DNA of 64,000 bases from Fumia sp045615345 (GTDB taxonomy: Bacteria; Bacillota; Clostridia; Oscillospirales; Ruminococcaceae). The notes under the pieces were generated by a model, which saw nothing but the letters and a program-made list of their open reading frames with translations, was not told the origin of the DNA and searched no databases. This document shows positions 8,301 to 18,700 of this stretch, in pieces (position 1 is the stretch's first letter; each line of letters opens with the position of its first letter). A program made the position numbers and the translations under genes. Location: the NCBI GenBank assembly GCA_045615345.1, contig JAZLER010000013.1, forward strand, positions 134,690-198,689. Reading direction: 5' to 3'.

Positions 8301-10937
8301 TACAGTAACCTTTATGTATCTTCCCGTTGAAGCAAACGGCTGACCATAATCAAACCGGCTTGTTCCTGCAGGTGCACCCTGTAAATCGGCAAGGTCACTG
8401 TCAATAAAGTATTTCCACTTTATTTTATCACTTGAATATTCCACCTTAATAGATGTGGGATATTTTGAGGAAGCTTTTTCAACGCTCTGGTAACCACCGT
8501 TTCCTTCGGGAGCATTGAATGCCACCCATTCTTTGGAATCGGCACTTGAAGTACCATGTCTTCCGTCAGTAAGCTTGATTCCGCTGTCGGGATAGAAGGA
8601 TGCAAAATCGGAATTTACTTCATAAGACTTACCAAAGGCAATATTTTCGGGATCAAGATCAGAAACTCCCTCACCCATCTTCTCCGGAGTATTCTTTTCA
8701 CGGGGTGTCTGAACAGCATTGATCTGTACCTCATCAACAAACACCCAGGAAGTGTCAAACACCCAGCTGAGTCGCACATAACGTGCATTTACCGCTTCGG
8801 GAACTGTGGAAATGTATTTATAAACACCTGATGCGGTCTTGCCCGAAGCATTGAGTAAACCAACGGAAACTCTCTGGAATTCCTGTTCTTCTCCAAGGTC
8901 GATTATAACAGAATAAGCAGAGTCATCTGGCATAAATGGTGTCCACTGATTTCCGTCGGAAGAAATCTCAATCAGAATATTGTTTGGAACGCTTATGCCA
9001 CCACTTGCTGTAAGGAAGTTTACCTTAACCTCTTCAAAGGATTTAACTTCTTCAAGGTCAAAGGTAACATTATTTTCAGCTTTTATTTTGCCATTGAAAC
9101 CTGCCCAGGCTGCATCACTTGTAGTTGGAGAAACCGCCAGAACACCATCGGTAAGTTCTTTACCATCGGTATCGGGGTATTTACTGTCGGGAATGATTGA
9201 GGACGTATACTTTTTGCCGTAAACCAGGTTATTATCCTGCGGTACGGGGGCATCGGGCTTATCGTCATCATCGTATGAGGGAGGTACTGTAAGAGTACCC
9301 GCAAGAGCAGAGCCTGTAAGAATATCATAGATTGCAATTTCGTCAATAAATGCCCATGCACCCGAGCCTGTAACAGTAAATCTTATGTCGGTAGCTTCGA
9401 TTGTTTCATCGGAGCCGATGGAAAAATCATATCTTGTCGCAGTGCTTGATGGCTGTCCGCTGAAAATCTCAGTCCACTCGGGATTATCTTCATTTTTCAC
9501 AAATACCTTGACATTTGAAGGCATTTTGATACCGGAAGTGTTTCCGAGAAAACCTATAGTAATCTGCTGAAATTCAATTTTGCTTCCAAGCGCAAAATCA
9601 ATATCGAAAGTGGTATTTTCTTCCTTTGTATGTACGCCGAGCGCTTCACCACTGTTCCATTTAGTCGCTTTAACGCCATCTGTGAGCTTTACACCCTCGG
9701 CATCCTTGCCGTTTGTGTGGAAACCATCAGCAGTAACAGAGGTTGTATATTTTTTGCCTGATATAAGATTTTCGGGTTCTTTTTTCACTGTAAGTATGCA
9801 GTCATTACTGAAAACACTTGCAGTTGTACCGTTTCTGGTATTGGTAACCTGAGCCTCATAAACACCCTCGTCAAGGGGGTTAACAGAATTTATTACAAGT
9901 GTATCAGTAGTTTTGCCATCAAGCTTTTCGCCATCTTTATACCACTGGTAAGAAATGCTACCACCGTCAACCGAGTGTGCTGACACTTTAAGTTCAAGAG
10001 TTTCTCCGGATGCCATAAGACAGCTTGAAATAATATCTTTATCAATTACGGGTGGATACGCTTTTGCATCGGCTTCTCCAATAATAAGTGAACATATTTT
10101 ACTGAACGAAGATGCAGAATATCCGCCTGCTGTGTTTGTTATTTCAACACGATAGTTTCCTGCATCGGAAACAGCAGCATTCTCAATAGTATACACAGGA
10201 GAGTTATCTCCGACAGGTGTATTTTCCTTGTACCACTGGTAAGAAATTTCTCCACCATCGGGAGAAGTGGCAAGAACTTCCATTGTAAGGGAATTTCCTT
10301 CTTCAACATATCTGTAGTCTTCAAGGTCTTTTTTAATCTGTGGGGAAATAACTTTCTGAGTTGCATTAAGTGTACCGTATGCCACACCTTTTGTTTCGGC
10401 AAAAACCTCGATTTCGTCTAAAAATGTCCAGACACCGCCACCTGTCAGGGTAAATCTTAAAGCATAGGCATAAATATCGCTGTCACTTGCAAGTATTGTA
10501 TCGGCGCGCCCTGTACCCGACAAAGCGTTTCCGTTATAAATAGTTTCCCAGTCGTTACCCCCTGATGTTTTTCTTTCTACAGCAAGTGCTGATGGGAATT
10601 TAATACCTGCCTGTCCGCCGAAAAATCCCAGAACAATCTGCTTAAAAGCAATCGCCTTGTCAAATTCAAAGGTCATACTGAAGGTCTTGGTAGCATCCTT
10701 TGTGTGAAAGCCTACTGCGGCATCATCTTCCCAGGTAGCACCATACCCGCCATCTGTAAGCTTCGAATAACCAAAATCCGGATGAGCCGAATGAAAATGT
10801 TCATCAGCAATAGACATACTGTATGTAACGCCTGCAATAAGGTTTTCAGATTCGGTTGCACTTACATCAACTGCACCAATAAAAGTTGACAATATAATTA
10901 CGGCCGATATTAACAAAGCGGTAAACTTTTTAAACAT
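5328..10937 (-). CDS. Giant secreted wall-anchored DUF4855 protein 1 with discoidin, Ig-like and choline-binding-type repeats
   Basis: 1869 aa from the ATG at 10937, chosen because GAGAGGTG lies 7 bases upstream; the open frame runs 13 codons further without a ribosome site. Order: signal peptide (about 1-28, ends VDVSA); discoidin-like module; two Ig-like modules with YQWYK cores; five more discoidin-like modules with LTDG motifs; DUF4855 (about 1290-1635); a glycine-rich linker; seven choline-binding-type repeats of the GW..........WYYL..GAM kind (about 1690-1860). DUF4855 shows strand motifs LLLCYNGW, TLFDAVLFLAL and FYWIPYRS, with Glu1469 and Glu1564/1566 at positions conserved in its two paralogues. 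I infer a cell-wall-attached glycan-active enzyme; DUF4855 itself has no function I can state. Discoidin modules 3 and 4 look rearranged (see findings). Confidence 0.85.
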   Translation of the reverse strand: MFKKFTALLISAVIILSTFIGAVDVSATESENLIAGVTYSMSIADEHFHSAHPDFGYSKLTDGGYGATWEDDAAVGFHTKDATKTFSMTFEFDKAIAFKQIVLGFFGGQAGIKFPSALAVERKTSGGNDWETIYNGNALSGTGRADTILASDSDIYAYALRFTLTGGGVWTFLDEIEVFAETKGVAYGTLNATQKVISPQIKKDLEDYRYVEEGNSLTMEVLATSPDGGEISYQWYKENTPVGDNSPVYTIENAAVSDAGNYRVEITNTAGGYSASSFSKICSLIIGEADAKAYPPVIDKDIISSCLMASGETLELKVSAHSVDGGSISYQWYKDGEKLDGKTTDTLVINSVNPLDEGVYEAQVTNTRNGTTASVFSNDCILTVKKEPENLISGKKYTTSVTADGFHTNGKDAEGVKLTDGVKATKWNSGEALGVHTKEENTTFDIDFALGSKIEFQQITIGFLGNTSGIKMPSNVKVFVKNEDNPEWTEIFSGQPSSTATRYDFSIGSDETIEATDIRFTVTGSGAWAFIDEIAIYDILTGSALAGTLTVPPSYDDDDKPDAPVPQDNNLVYGKKYTSSIIPDSKYPDTDGKELTDGVLAVSPTTSDAAWAGFNGKIKAENNVTFDLEEVKSFEEVKVNFLTASGGISVPNNILIEISSDGNQWTPFMPDDSAYSVIIDLGEEQEFQRVSVGLLNASGKTASGVYKYISTVPEAVNARYVRLSWVFDTSWVFVDEVQINAVQTPREKNTPEKMGEGVSDLDPENIAFGKSYEVNSDFASFYPDSGIKLTDGRHGTSSADSKEWVAFNAPEGNGGYQSVEKASSKYPTSIKVEYSSDKIKWKYFIDSDLADLQGAPAGTSRFDYGQPFASTGRYIKVTVTGTDFIALDEIEVFNTFDGALDDELTCDSKLSYNLVANYDVTASRTADFGDTKTMLTDGIYGEWVKYDHLGSSDDHIVLQFDITDLNSVEKIDFHTRSGSGTPKNVVFKVSTDGNKWVTLKEFFTYSEDDENGRGVSFIWDGGEDPFYTFVENADAVYTRFVRVEFDVPKGATVSVDEMKIYGRRGKTSTCAIAIDKPDGEHNLALGLPYERVPALTTPTYPDTNNTELTDGIHGTTSYTDAAWTGHLMKEEGPTGDNKNREEYKSYIIDLGELKTITSVKATFLGSISNGINVPKYCDTLVSVDGYNWMKISHNDLASIRPNGIIEYGWHINDTNGENKDMTDGAQMVVARYVRVFWELVTTTMIDEIEVMGYDEVKTGDNIMSAEEVEARATPHDNGGDYLTPAETGGIHDLLLCYNGWYEYDYEGNAWPGEWDAFRFKPMLTYIDENGNSVDTLFDAVLFLALNARSGRGHGWDTSWIAEDIYYWLDQMFKEGGDVDELNKAALEVREDLNLPDYKVKLVMSFPQVFHTGNYKPDYFGFIEGREIVDIEDMDNFEYFIRWWVEVIQEKLAEKNYEAIDFTGYYWTHEHIQTVDSDDEYIMKTAEIINEAEEKYNDEFLFYWIPYRSAGGTFHARKNNIDVWSIQTGTYFIKNNEVHDYGGFGNPGYCTTIAATASYLHASMEFEFNGSVATDPLKYNAFLDYINAAVQYNMTGRDIYRSWYQGKRDLYPIAYSKNKDVRKLYDAIYGVINGTLTEQIPHITELTTEMVDGSVEKPTFTTGGNSGGGGAYYDDSADDIVETAKPTTEGYVWFTGTNGYQLKDQDGDLVKGWAKVNGDWYYLDADGYLRTGWIKDGNTWYYLKSNGIMATGWYKVDNIWYYFSNSGAMKTGWVLNNGIWYYMTSSGAMASGEWVQVNGIWYYFLDNGAMATGWVLDGDWYYLSESGAMATGWKLIKGEWYYLLPDGKMAKDTTVDGYKLGANGRWIKTV
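5340..5870 (-). repeat. Choline-binding-type wall repeat array of giant protein 1
   Basis: Seven units of about 20-21 codons encode GW/EW-x-x-x-x-x-x-WYY-(L/F/M)-x-x-x-G-x-M. They are followed by a terminal GYKLGANGRW cap. In the family such repeats bind choline on teichoic acids, or glucans. Here they are the probable wall anchor. Confidence 0.85.
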
Positions 10938-10980
10938 AAACACACCTCTCAAAACGCACAAATTATTTACTATCAACTTA

Positions 10981-11008
10981 ATTGTAACATAATCTTACAA
11001 CTTTGCAA
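10981..11008 (-). promoter_or_regulatory. Promoter of giant gene 1
   Basis: On the minus strand TTGCAA (11008-11003), a 16-base spacer and TACAAT (10986-10981), about 45 bases upstream of the ATG. The same TTGCAA hexamer recurs before the other two giant DUF4855 genes. Confidence 0.5.
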
Positions 11009-11024
11009 AGAATAATTCAAAGTA

Positions 11025-11056
11025 CTGTTGCCATACTTTTAAAAGTATGGCAACAG
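11025..11056. promoter_or_regulatory. Perfect 32-bp palindrome upstream of the giant gene 1 promoter
   Basis: The arms 11025-11040 (CTGTTGCCATACTTTT) and 11041-11056 are exact reverse complements with no spacer. It lies 16 bp upstream of the -35 box and downstream of the terminator of the neighbouring gene. There is no T-run on either side, so an operator is more likely than a terminator. Confidence 0.5.
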
Positions 11057-11070
11057 CAGTAAAGCAAAAA

Positions 11071-11106
11071 AGAAGAGTTCAGGCAAAATTTTACCTGAAC
11101 TCTTCT
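11071..11106 (-). terminator. Terminator of lipoprotein 2
   Basis: Arms AGAAGAGTTCAGG (11071-11083) and CCTGAACTCTTCT (11094-11106), followed on the minus strand by a run of Ts. It begins 20 bases after the stop codon. Confidence 0.88.
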
Positions 11107-11125
11107 TTTAATATCAAAGATTCAA

Positions 11126-12454
11126 TTAGTTGATGGGTTTAGCATCAGCAATGGGCTGTACTTTTTCCTGAACAGCTTTTGTAGCCATTTCAACAGTATA
11201 TGTGCTGTCTGTGAACACTTTGTTCATTTCGTCAGCAACGATACCGAGGTATTCGTCAACATAAGCAAGCATCGGGAAACCTTTTACATTGGGGTTCTTC
11301 ATCATTTCAGCGATTTCTTTCTTGATAGGATCTACTGTATCAAGAGTCTGGATGTAATCGAGAGCAGATACACGGCACATCATAGTACCTTTACCGTTCA
11401 TACCTTCAGCAAGCTGAGAAGCAGTATCTTTACCTGTCATCCAGGAAAGAAGTTTCCAAGCATCTTCTTTGGAGTTTTTGTTTTCGTTGTTCATCATAAA
11501 TGCTCTGATTGTGCAGAACATAGAACCTTCAAGTTCGGGTTTGTCATCGGGGTAAGGTACAAATGTTACACCATAGTTCAAGCCAGGAGCATATTTTTCA
11601 GCATCATCGGGAACCCATTCACCTGCGAACTGCATAGCAGTTTTACCGGACATAAAGGGCTGCTGAGCGCCTGTACCAAGGCTTGTTTTGAAGGTCTGCA
11701 ATTTGTCGTAACCGAGCTCATTGTAGATATCAACCTGCCACTGGTAAGCGTATCTCATTTCGGGAGTGTCAAATGTGATTTCATTTGTTTCCATATTGAT
11801 CCATTCAGCACCTGCAGCGATGGGCCACAATACATTGTCAAGCCAGGGATAATCGGGGATGTAACCACAACGTGTGATAAATCCGTTTTCATCATATTCT
11901 GTAAGTTCTACAGCTAATTTTTTGAGTTCATTGATAGTCTTGGGAACTTCAGCATTAAACTCGTTCATATAATCTACATTGTAGTAAAGTTCAGAAGAGT
12001 TGAATGTCAAAGGAATAGAATAAATTCTTCCTTTGTATGTGGAACGGTCCCAAGCTGCGGGAATGATATCGTCTTTGTCGAATTCTTTATCGTTGTTTAC
12101 AAAATCTGTAAGGTCAGCGATAATGCCTTCTGTACCCCATACACCAGCTGTCTGCCACTGTGCCTGAACGAGGTCAGGACCTGAACCGGAAGCTAAAGCT
12201 GTCATAATCTTTTCAGCTTTTACAGCACCTACAACCTTTACATTGTAGCCTTCATTGTTTGCAGCAAAATTGTTAGCCGCTTTGAGATAACGCTGATAGT
12301 TGGAAGTTTCTTCCTGGTCTTCAGCATCTGTAACCCACACTTCGAGGTTAACTTCACCGCCTTCAGCGGGTTTGTTTGCTTCATTGCCACAGCTTGCCAT
12401 AAGGGAAACTGCCATAACAGCAACGAGCATTGCAGAGATAATTCTCTTGAGCAT
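11126..12454 (-). CDS. Extracellular sugar-binding lipoprotein, ABC transporter family 1 (copy 2)
   Basis: 442 aa from the ATG at 12454, preceded by GAAGGAGT. The frame is open for 17 more codons upstream, but these lack a ribosome site and the mature start matches copy 1 (MLKRIISAMLVAVMAVSLMA). Lipobox Cys22, then a family 1 solute-binding fold with LASGSGPDLVQAQWQTAG. By eye most residues match the copy at 3926-5257, including most of the signal peptide, so this is a fairly recent duplication. Differences cluster in the pocket region (SGKTAMQFAGEWVPDDAEKY against FNGESMPDKLSQY), which would fit a changed ligand preference. It lies between giant genes 2 and 1. No permease or ATPase gene is nearby. 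Confidence 0.9.
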   Translation of the reverse strand: MLKRIISAMLVAVMAVSLMASCGNEANKPAEGGEVNLEVWVTDAEDQEETSNYQRYLKAANNFAANNEGYNVKVVGAVKAEKIMTALASGSGPDLVQAQWQTAGVWGTEGIIADLTDFVNNDKEFDKDDIIPAAWDRSTYKGRIYSIPLTFNSSELYYNVDYMNEFNAEVPKTINELKKLAVELTEYDENGFITRCGYIPDYPWLDNVLWPIAAGAEWINMETNEITFDTPEMRYAYQWQVDIYNELGYDKLQTFKTSLGTGAQQPFMSGKTAMQFAGEWVPDDAEKYAPGLNYGVTFVPYPDDKPELEGSMFCTIRAFMMNNENKNSKEDAWKLLSWMTGKDTASQLAEGMNGKGTMMCRVSALDYIQTLDTVDPIKKEIAEMMKNPNVKGFPMLAYVDEYLGIVADEMNKVFTDSTYTVEMATKAVQEKVQPIADAKPIN

Positions 12455-12523
12455 AATAAAACTCCTTCCGTTTTTATCATTTTTTTGGATTGGATAATTT
12501 GCCAATCCGTTTTTTTGAAAAAA

Positions 12524-12560
12524 TACCGAAACCTCAACTTTTTCGGTACTCTTAACTATA
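12524..12560 (-). promoter_or_regulatory. Possible promoter and 5' stem-loop of lipoprotein 2
   Basis: A TATAGT box (12560-12555) lies just before an inverted repeat TACCGAAA/TTTCGGTA (12548-12541 and 12531-12524), which is followed by six Ts on the minus strand. The hairpin would be at the extreme 5' end of the transcript, so an mRNA-stabilising stem-loop fits better than a terminator. The -35 box is poor. Confidence 0.3.
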
Positions 12561-12642
12561 TTTTACAACAGTATCTTTTCTGCAAAAATGTCATTTTGTT
12601 TTATGTTTTTGTCATAATGTTAGATTTGTCGGTTACACCTAA

Positions 12643-12676
12643 GTAAAACGGCTTCGAAATTTCGAAGCCGTTTTAC
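12643..12676. terminator. Perfect 34-bp palindrome ending giant gene 2
   Basis: The arms 12643-12659 and 12660-12676 are exact reverse complements (GTAAAACGGCTTCGAAA as the left arm). It starts 27 bases after the stop of giant gene 2. The outer part supplies TTTT on both strands, so it could work bidirectionally. Confidence 0.75.
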
Positions 12677-12703
12677 CAATGAGATATATAAGGGGGATCA
12701 GAA

Positions 12704-15700
12704 TTATTTTACCCAAGCACCATTGGCACCTAATTTATAGCCGTCAACGGTTGTATTTTTTGCCATCTTGCCGTTAGCAGGGTCAAGGTAATACCATTCG
12801 CCTTTTACTACTTTCCAGCCTGTTGCCATAGCACCCGTATTATCAAGATAGTACCAGTCATTACCATAAAGTACCCAGCCTGTCGCCATAGCACCATTGC
12901 CAAGGAAGTAGTACCAGTTACCATTAACCTGTACCCATTCGCCTGATGCCATAGCACCTGAACTCATCATATAGTACCATCTGCCGTTGTCAAGTACCCA
13001 ACCTGTCTTCATAGCACCTGTTGAGCCGAAGTAGTACCATGCGTTATCTACCTTGTACCATCCATCGTCTGCCATAACACCGCTTGATTTGAGATAGTAC
13101 CATGTATTCTGGTCTTTAACCCAGCCGGTCTTCATATAACCATTGGCATCAAGGTAATACCAGTCGCCGTTTACCTCTGCCCAGCCTTTAACGAACTCAC
13201 CATTACTGTCTTTGAGCTGATAGCCGTTTGTACCTGTGAACCATACATATCCTTCATCGGAAGGAGTAGCTGTTTCAACAGTTGTTTCAACGGGGTCTTT
13301 ATAGTAAGAACCTCCGCCACCACCATTGGAAGCATTACCTGAAGCATTATCTATATATGCATCTCCTACAAATCCTGTTTCGCCCATACGCTGTTCAAAG
13401 ATTTCGGTATCGCCAACACGGTCTGTGGGAACACCACTTGTGTAATCACTTGCGTAATTTTTGGGAGTATATGTGCCCTTCATAATCTGATAAGCGTAAT
13501 CATAAGCCGAACGAATGAGGGGATTTTCAGAGTATGCCGCATTGGTCAGACCTCTTAATGCGATATACCAGTTTCTATAACAGTTATCGCCGTCCATACC
13601 ATTGTCGTATGCACCATTAAGGTAGTCAATCCACTGGTTATACTTCATAATATCGGTTGTGTAGCGTTCGTCACATTCCATTTCAAGACCGATATGTGAG
13701 TAGTTGATAGCGCGTGCAACTGCATCAAGGTAGTCGTTACCGAGTTCGGACTTACTGCCTTCCTGAGTAGCCGGACCAAAGAAGTGGTTGGGCTGAAGTG
13801 CAACAGCATCAAAGCCGATATCCTCGCCCCAGTGGTAACCGTTTGCAGAGTTAAAAGGAATCCAGTACATCTTGTAACCGAGTTCATGAGCTCTGTCAAC
13901 ACAATATCTCGGAACTGCAGGGAGATAACCTACCTGTTCGGGAAGATAATAGAAACCTGCAAATTCAACATATTCGAGATCCTTTATGTTTTCTTCGTAA
14001 AGCTCCATTGCCCTGTCAAACCACCAGTCAGCTACAATCTGCCATCCTGCTTTTTCATCGGTAGGATAGTTATAATAGTGACTTGTAGGAATAGCTGTAT
14101 CGTAATACTCACCATTTATAGGACCGAATTTATCGCCGTTTTTGCCGTCAGCACCGGGGTGCATAACGATAAATTTAACCTTATAGTTGGGATCGCCGAG
14201 CTCTTCAGAAGCAATTTTAGCTGCCTTGTTAAGCTCCCAGACATCTCCACCCTCACCGAGAGTTTTGCTTAAGTACCATTCCCATGCATCTATAGACTGA
14301 GGATAGTATTTATGTCCTGCGTCACCACTGTAAGAAGCTCCCACCTTGTCACTAAGGCCCAAGAACATTACTGCATCAAACATTGTGTCAACAGCATTAC
14401 CCTGTTTGTCGATATAGGTAAGATATGGACGGAACTGATAATCCTTCCATGCACCTCTCTCTTCACCACTCTGAGCATCGATTCTGTACCAGCCGTTGTA
14501 GCAAAGGAGCATATCCTGAATATATCCTGTCTGTTCGCTTGCTTTTAAGTAATCCCTGCCTGTGTCGAGGTTTCTTTCTGTACCTTCCACCACCTCAAAA
14601 GCACCCTCCTGAGGAGTTTCGTAACCATAAACTTCGATTTCATCAAGTGCTGCATTTCTCAAAGCCTCGATGTCAACACGGATATATCTTGTCTTTACAA
14701 AGGGATAGCCTTTGATAGAATCAGTCATAGTCTGCGGTGTTCCGTCAGGGTAGTTCTTACCTGTCCAGTCGGAACGCCAGCCAAAGTTACAAGTACCCGA
14801 GTTCCACGCACGACCTACATGCCACTGGCGTGAAAGCATAAACCATTCTTCGGGACACTCATCACCTGCATCATTGGTTGCATAAGTCCATACAGTCCAA
14901 GGGAATTCTGTGGATTTACCAAAGCCTTTGGAGATAAACTTGGTTCTTACCTCGGTAACATACATCTCTTTGCCAAGGTCGATTACATATCCCTGTACCA
15001 CAGTTCTGCTACCCATGTGGTTGGGAATTTCACAGTAGTCCTGCTGAATCATAACCCATGCAGGGTCCTGATTATTTGTAATATCGCCCCTGATACCATC
15101 GGTAAGCTGAATTTCTCCGATATCGGGCTGTGCAGTCTTCTGTGAAGTAGGAAGCGAATAATATTTTTTACCCAGAGCAAGGTTGCCATAGCCTGTTGAA
15201 GAAACTACAAAGCTTGAATCGGTTGTCTGTCCTTTTTTACCGATAACCTTGACTTCGTCAAGACAAGCATAAACGCCTTCTTCTTCGGGAACTTCAAATG
15301 AAACCTTGATAAATTTCGTATAAACTCTTGTAGCGCCCTCGGTTTTTGCAGAAAATCCATCGCGTTCACCGTTCCAGGTGAGCTCCACACTACCATCATC
15401 GGTAACATCAGCAACATTCGCAAATTCGTCCCAGGTTGCACCGTCCATAGACGCATAAAGCTTGATATTTTTAGGAGTTGTAAGATTATTTGCGCTGTCA
15501 TTTCTTGAGCTTATAATCACTTCACCCACAGAGTTGGCAGCTTCCATATTGAATACCAGCTCAACTTCGTTGAAGTGAGCTTTATTGCTTCTTACAAAAC
15601 CTGTCCAGTTACCGTCATAAAGATTACCTGACTGCATATAAAGTCCGTCTGTAAGAATTCCTGCAGTACTTCTGTAATCTGCAGAACGGGAAACATCGTA

Positions 15701-18700
15701 AGGCTTTTTGTAGATAAGGTTACTTTCAGCACCTCTGTCGGGGTCGCTTTCATAGTCGCCGTATTCCATCATTTCCTTGTAAACGCAGATTTCATCAAGA
15801 CAGAATCTTTCGGGAACAATAAGTGTAAACTTAATGTACTGAGCGGATGCCTTAACGCCATCGAGTGTGTAGTTCATACGATTTACACCATCGGGAACAT
15901 TATAATAGGTTTTATCCGCATACAGGTTCCAGTGAACTTTGTCGGATGAATACTCAACCTTGATGTTCAGCGGTACTGAAACACTGTACTCGTAAGCGTT
16001 TGACTGCAAAGTACCAATCTGAACCTGTTCAAATTCCTTTACTTCGCCCAGATCAAGCACAACTTCAAAGTCTTTGTCAAAGCTCATTTCATCGTAAGCA
16101 GGTTCATATCCTGCCCACGCATCATTTGAATAAAGATGTGTACCGCGCTTACCATCGGTAAGCTCTTTTTTATCGGTATCGGGATAGCTTGTCATCGCAT
16201 CCCAGGAAGTGGTGTAAGCAGCACCAAGAGCTATATTGTTTGTGTCAACATATTCTTCATCGGCATCCTGTGCAAAGAATGTCTGGTTTTTGAGGATTTC
16301 AATTTCGTCAATATAAAGCTTTTGGGAAGTATTGAAGATAATTTTTACAAATCTTCCCTTTTCGGTCTGACCAAGAGCAAATCTGTAAGTACTTACAGTA
16401 GCATCCTCGGTTTCAAGGGGTGAGATGGAAACATTTCCTAAAGCCTTAAGGTCATCTGCCTCCTCACCAACGAAGATATCCATTGATTCGGGGAGAGTGA
16501 TGCCGTTTGCCATATCGTGCAAAAATCTTACATCAATCTGTTCAAACTCAGAGCTTGTGCCGAGGTCAATAACAACTTCATTTTCAACTTCTGCCCATTT
16601 TTCATCGTTAAGGTCGGCAGTTGCAAATTTCTGGTCAGTGAGTTTTTTACTATTCTCACCATCAACCAAAGTTTCTTTTCTTACTGCGAGGTTATTTTCC
16701 TCCATATCGGGGTTACCCGAAGGATTTCTTAGGATTTGGATTTCCGAAATAAAGCACCAGCCTCTTGACTTGACTACATCAAACTTCACATAACGGCCTG
16801 ATACTCTTTCGGGAGCTGTCGCGATATAATCGTAAAGGGTATCAACAGAAGGCTTCAAGAGTGTATCGGTTGTCATCAGAGTCCAGTTTTCTTTATCGTC
16901 CGAATAAGAAACTGCGATAGTTTCGGGAACGTAGATAGTAGGATCGGGGTTATTGAGCATAACCGCTTTAACTTCGGAGAAGGTTGTTCTTTCGCCAAGG
17001 TCAAAGATGATATAGAAAGCACCCGAGTATCCGACCCAGTTCTTATCGGTGTAAGTAATTCCGCCGAGTCTGCCGTCATTGAGCTCTTTATTACCTGTGT
17101 CAGGGTAGTAGCCCCAGTCATCTTCTCTTGAGTATTCGTAAGTTGCATCTTTTGCAACATTGTTTTCTTTTATGATTTTAAGGTTTGCTGTAGGAGTTTC
17201 GCCTGTAAGCTCACTGAACACTTCGATTTCGTCCATAAAGAGCCATGCGCCGAAATCAGCAATAGTAATCTTCAAGGATTTTACACTGAAAGCAACATCA
17301 TCGGGAACAGCTAAAACATCAATTACTTTGCCGTCTTCCCTTTCCTGAGAAGTGATGTTGTGAAGCAAGAGCCACTCGCCGTCAATCAATGCTTCAACCT
17401 TAATGTACTGGTAAACCTTGATACCGGCAGCATTGTTTGCAAATCCTGACAACTGAATTTCCTTTACAGGTTTTTCTTCAGAGAAATCATAAACGATTTC
17501 AACATATCCTTCAGTAGTGTTGTGGAAACCTGCATTGTTTACATTCTGCCAGGAAGTGCCGAACTTACCATCTGTGAGTTTTCTGTGGTCGGGGTCGGTA
17601 TAAGTATTATGGTATCCGCCGCCGTCAGCATATCTGCCGTCAGGAACATTGGTGGTGTAAGCCATACCACTGATAATGCTTTCTCTTTCAACAGTAGCTA
17701 CTGTTACCACACATTCAGCACTTGTTACACTCTTTTTGTAAATCTCATCAACAGTGTTTGTGACAACTACACTGTAAACACCGCTGTCAGCTATCTTTGC
17801 AGAGTCAACAACATAAGTGTTACTGTCAGTACCGATTTTCACTCCGTCTTTGTACCACTGATAAGAGAGTGTACCCGAATCAGTGTTGGAAGCTTCTACC
17901 TTCAGTTCAAGTTTGTCCTTGAAAGTAAGAAGCACAGAAGCATCAAGGTCTGTATCGATTACGGGGTCGTTGATTACAAGACCGCCGGGGAAAACAACTA
18001 AGTTACAGGATTTTGTTTTTACAGTTTTTGTAAGGGAATTAAAGAAGTTTGTGATTTCAAGGTAATAAAGTCCTGTATCCGCTTCAGTTGCTGAATTGAT
18101 AACAAGCTTTCTGGAGGTTTCACCGTCAAGTGCTACCCCATCTTTATACCACTGATAAGAAAGTACACCGCCATCTGTAACAGATGCTTCAGCGGAAAGG
18201 GTTATTTTATCGCCTTCATTTTTATCGAGATTTTCAGGCAAATCCATAGAAATTACAGGAAGCTCGGGCTCGATAGAAACATTACCGAAAACCCTGATTT
18301 CACTGAAGAAGGACCAGGTTCTTGCGTTGAATTCAACTCTTACATATCTTGCACTTACGGGTTCGCCGCTGAATGTAAGAGTATAAACACTGTCTTTGGG
18401 AGCATCGTCGGGAACAGCATTGCGTGCAAACTCTTTGTAAGTACCATTTTCTGTATCAGAGTAGGAAATAATTATGTCACCTGCAGGATAGAAAATACTT
18501 GGTGCCTGCATATCAAGTACCACGCACTCAACATCCTCAAATTCCTTCACGGAACCAAGGTCAATGGTAACATTGGCAAGAGTTCCTGTGGGAACAAGCG
18601 ACCAGCCTACCCATTTGGAATCATAAAAGTTTACTCCACCGATTTTATCATCAGTAAGCTCACCTCCTGCATCACCATATGATGCATTGGGCTGATGGGA

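Noticed and set aside
12524..12548. Hairpin with T-run upstream of lipoprotein 2 as an attenuator
   Set aside because: By the best promoter guess it would start at the first transcribed base, too early for a terminator; kept only as a possible 5' stem-loop.
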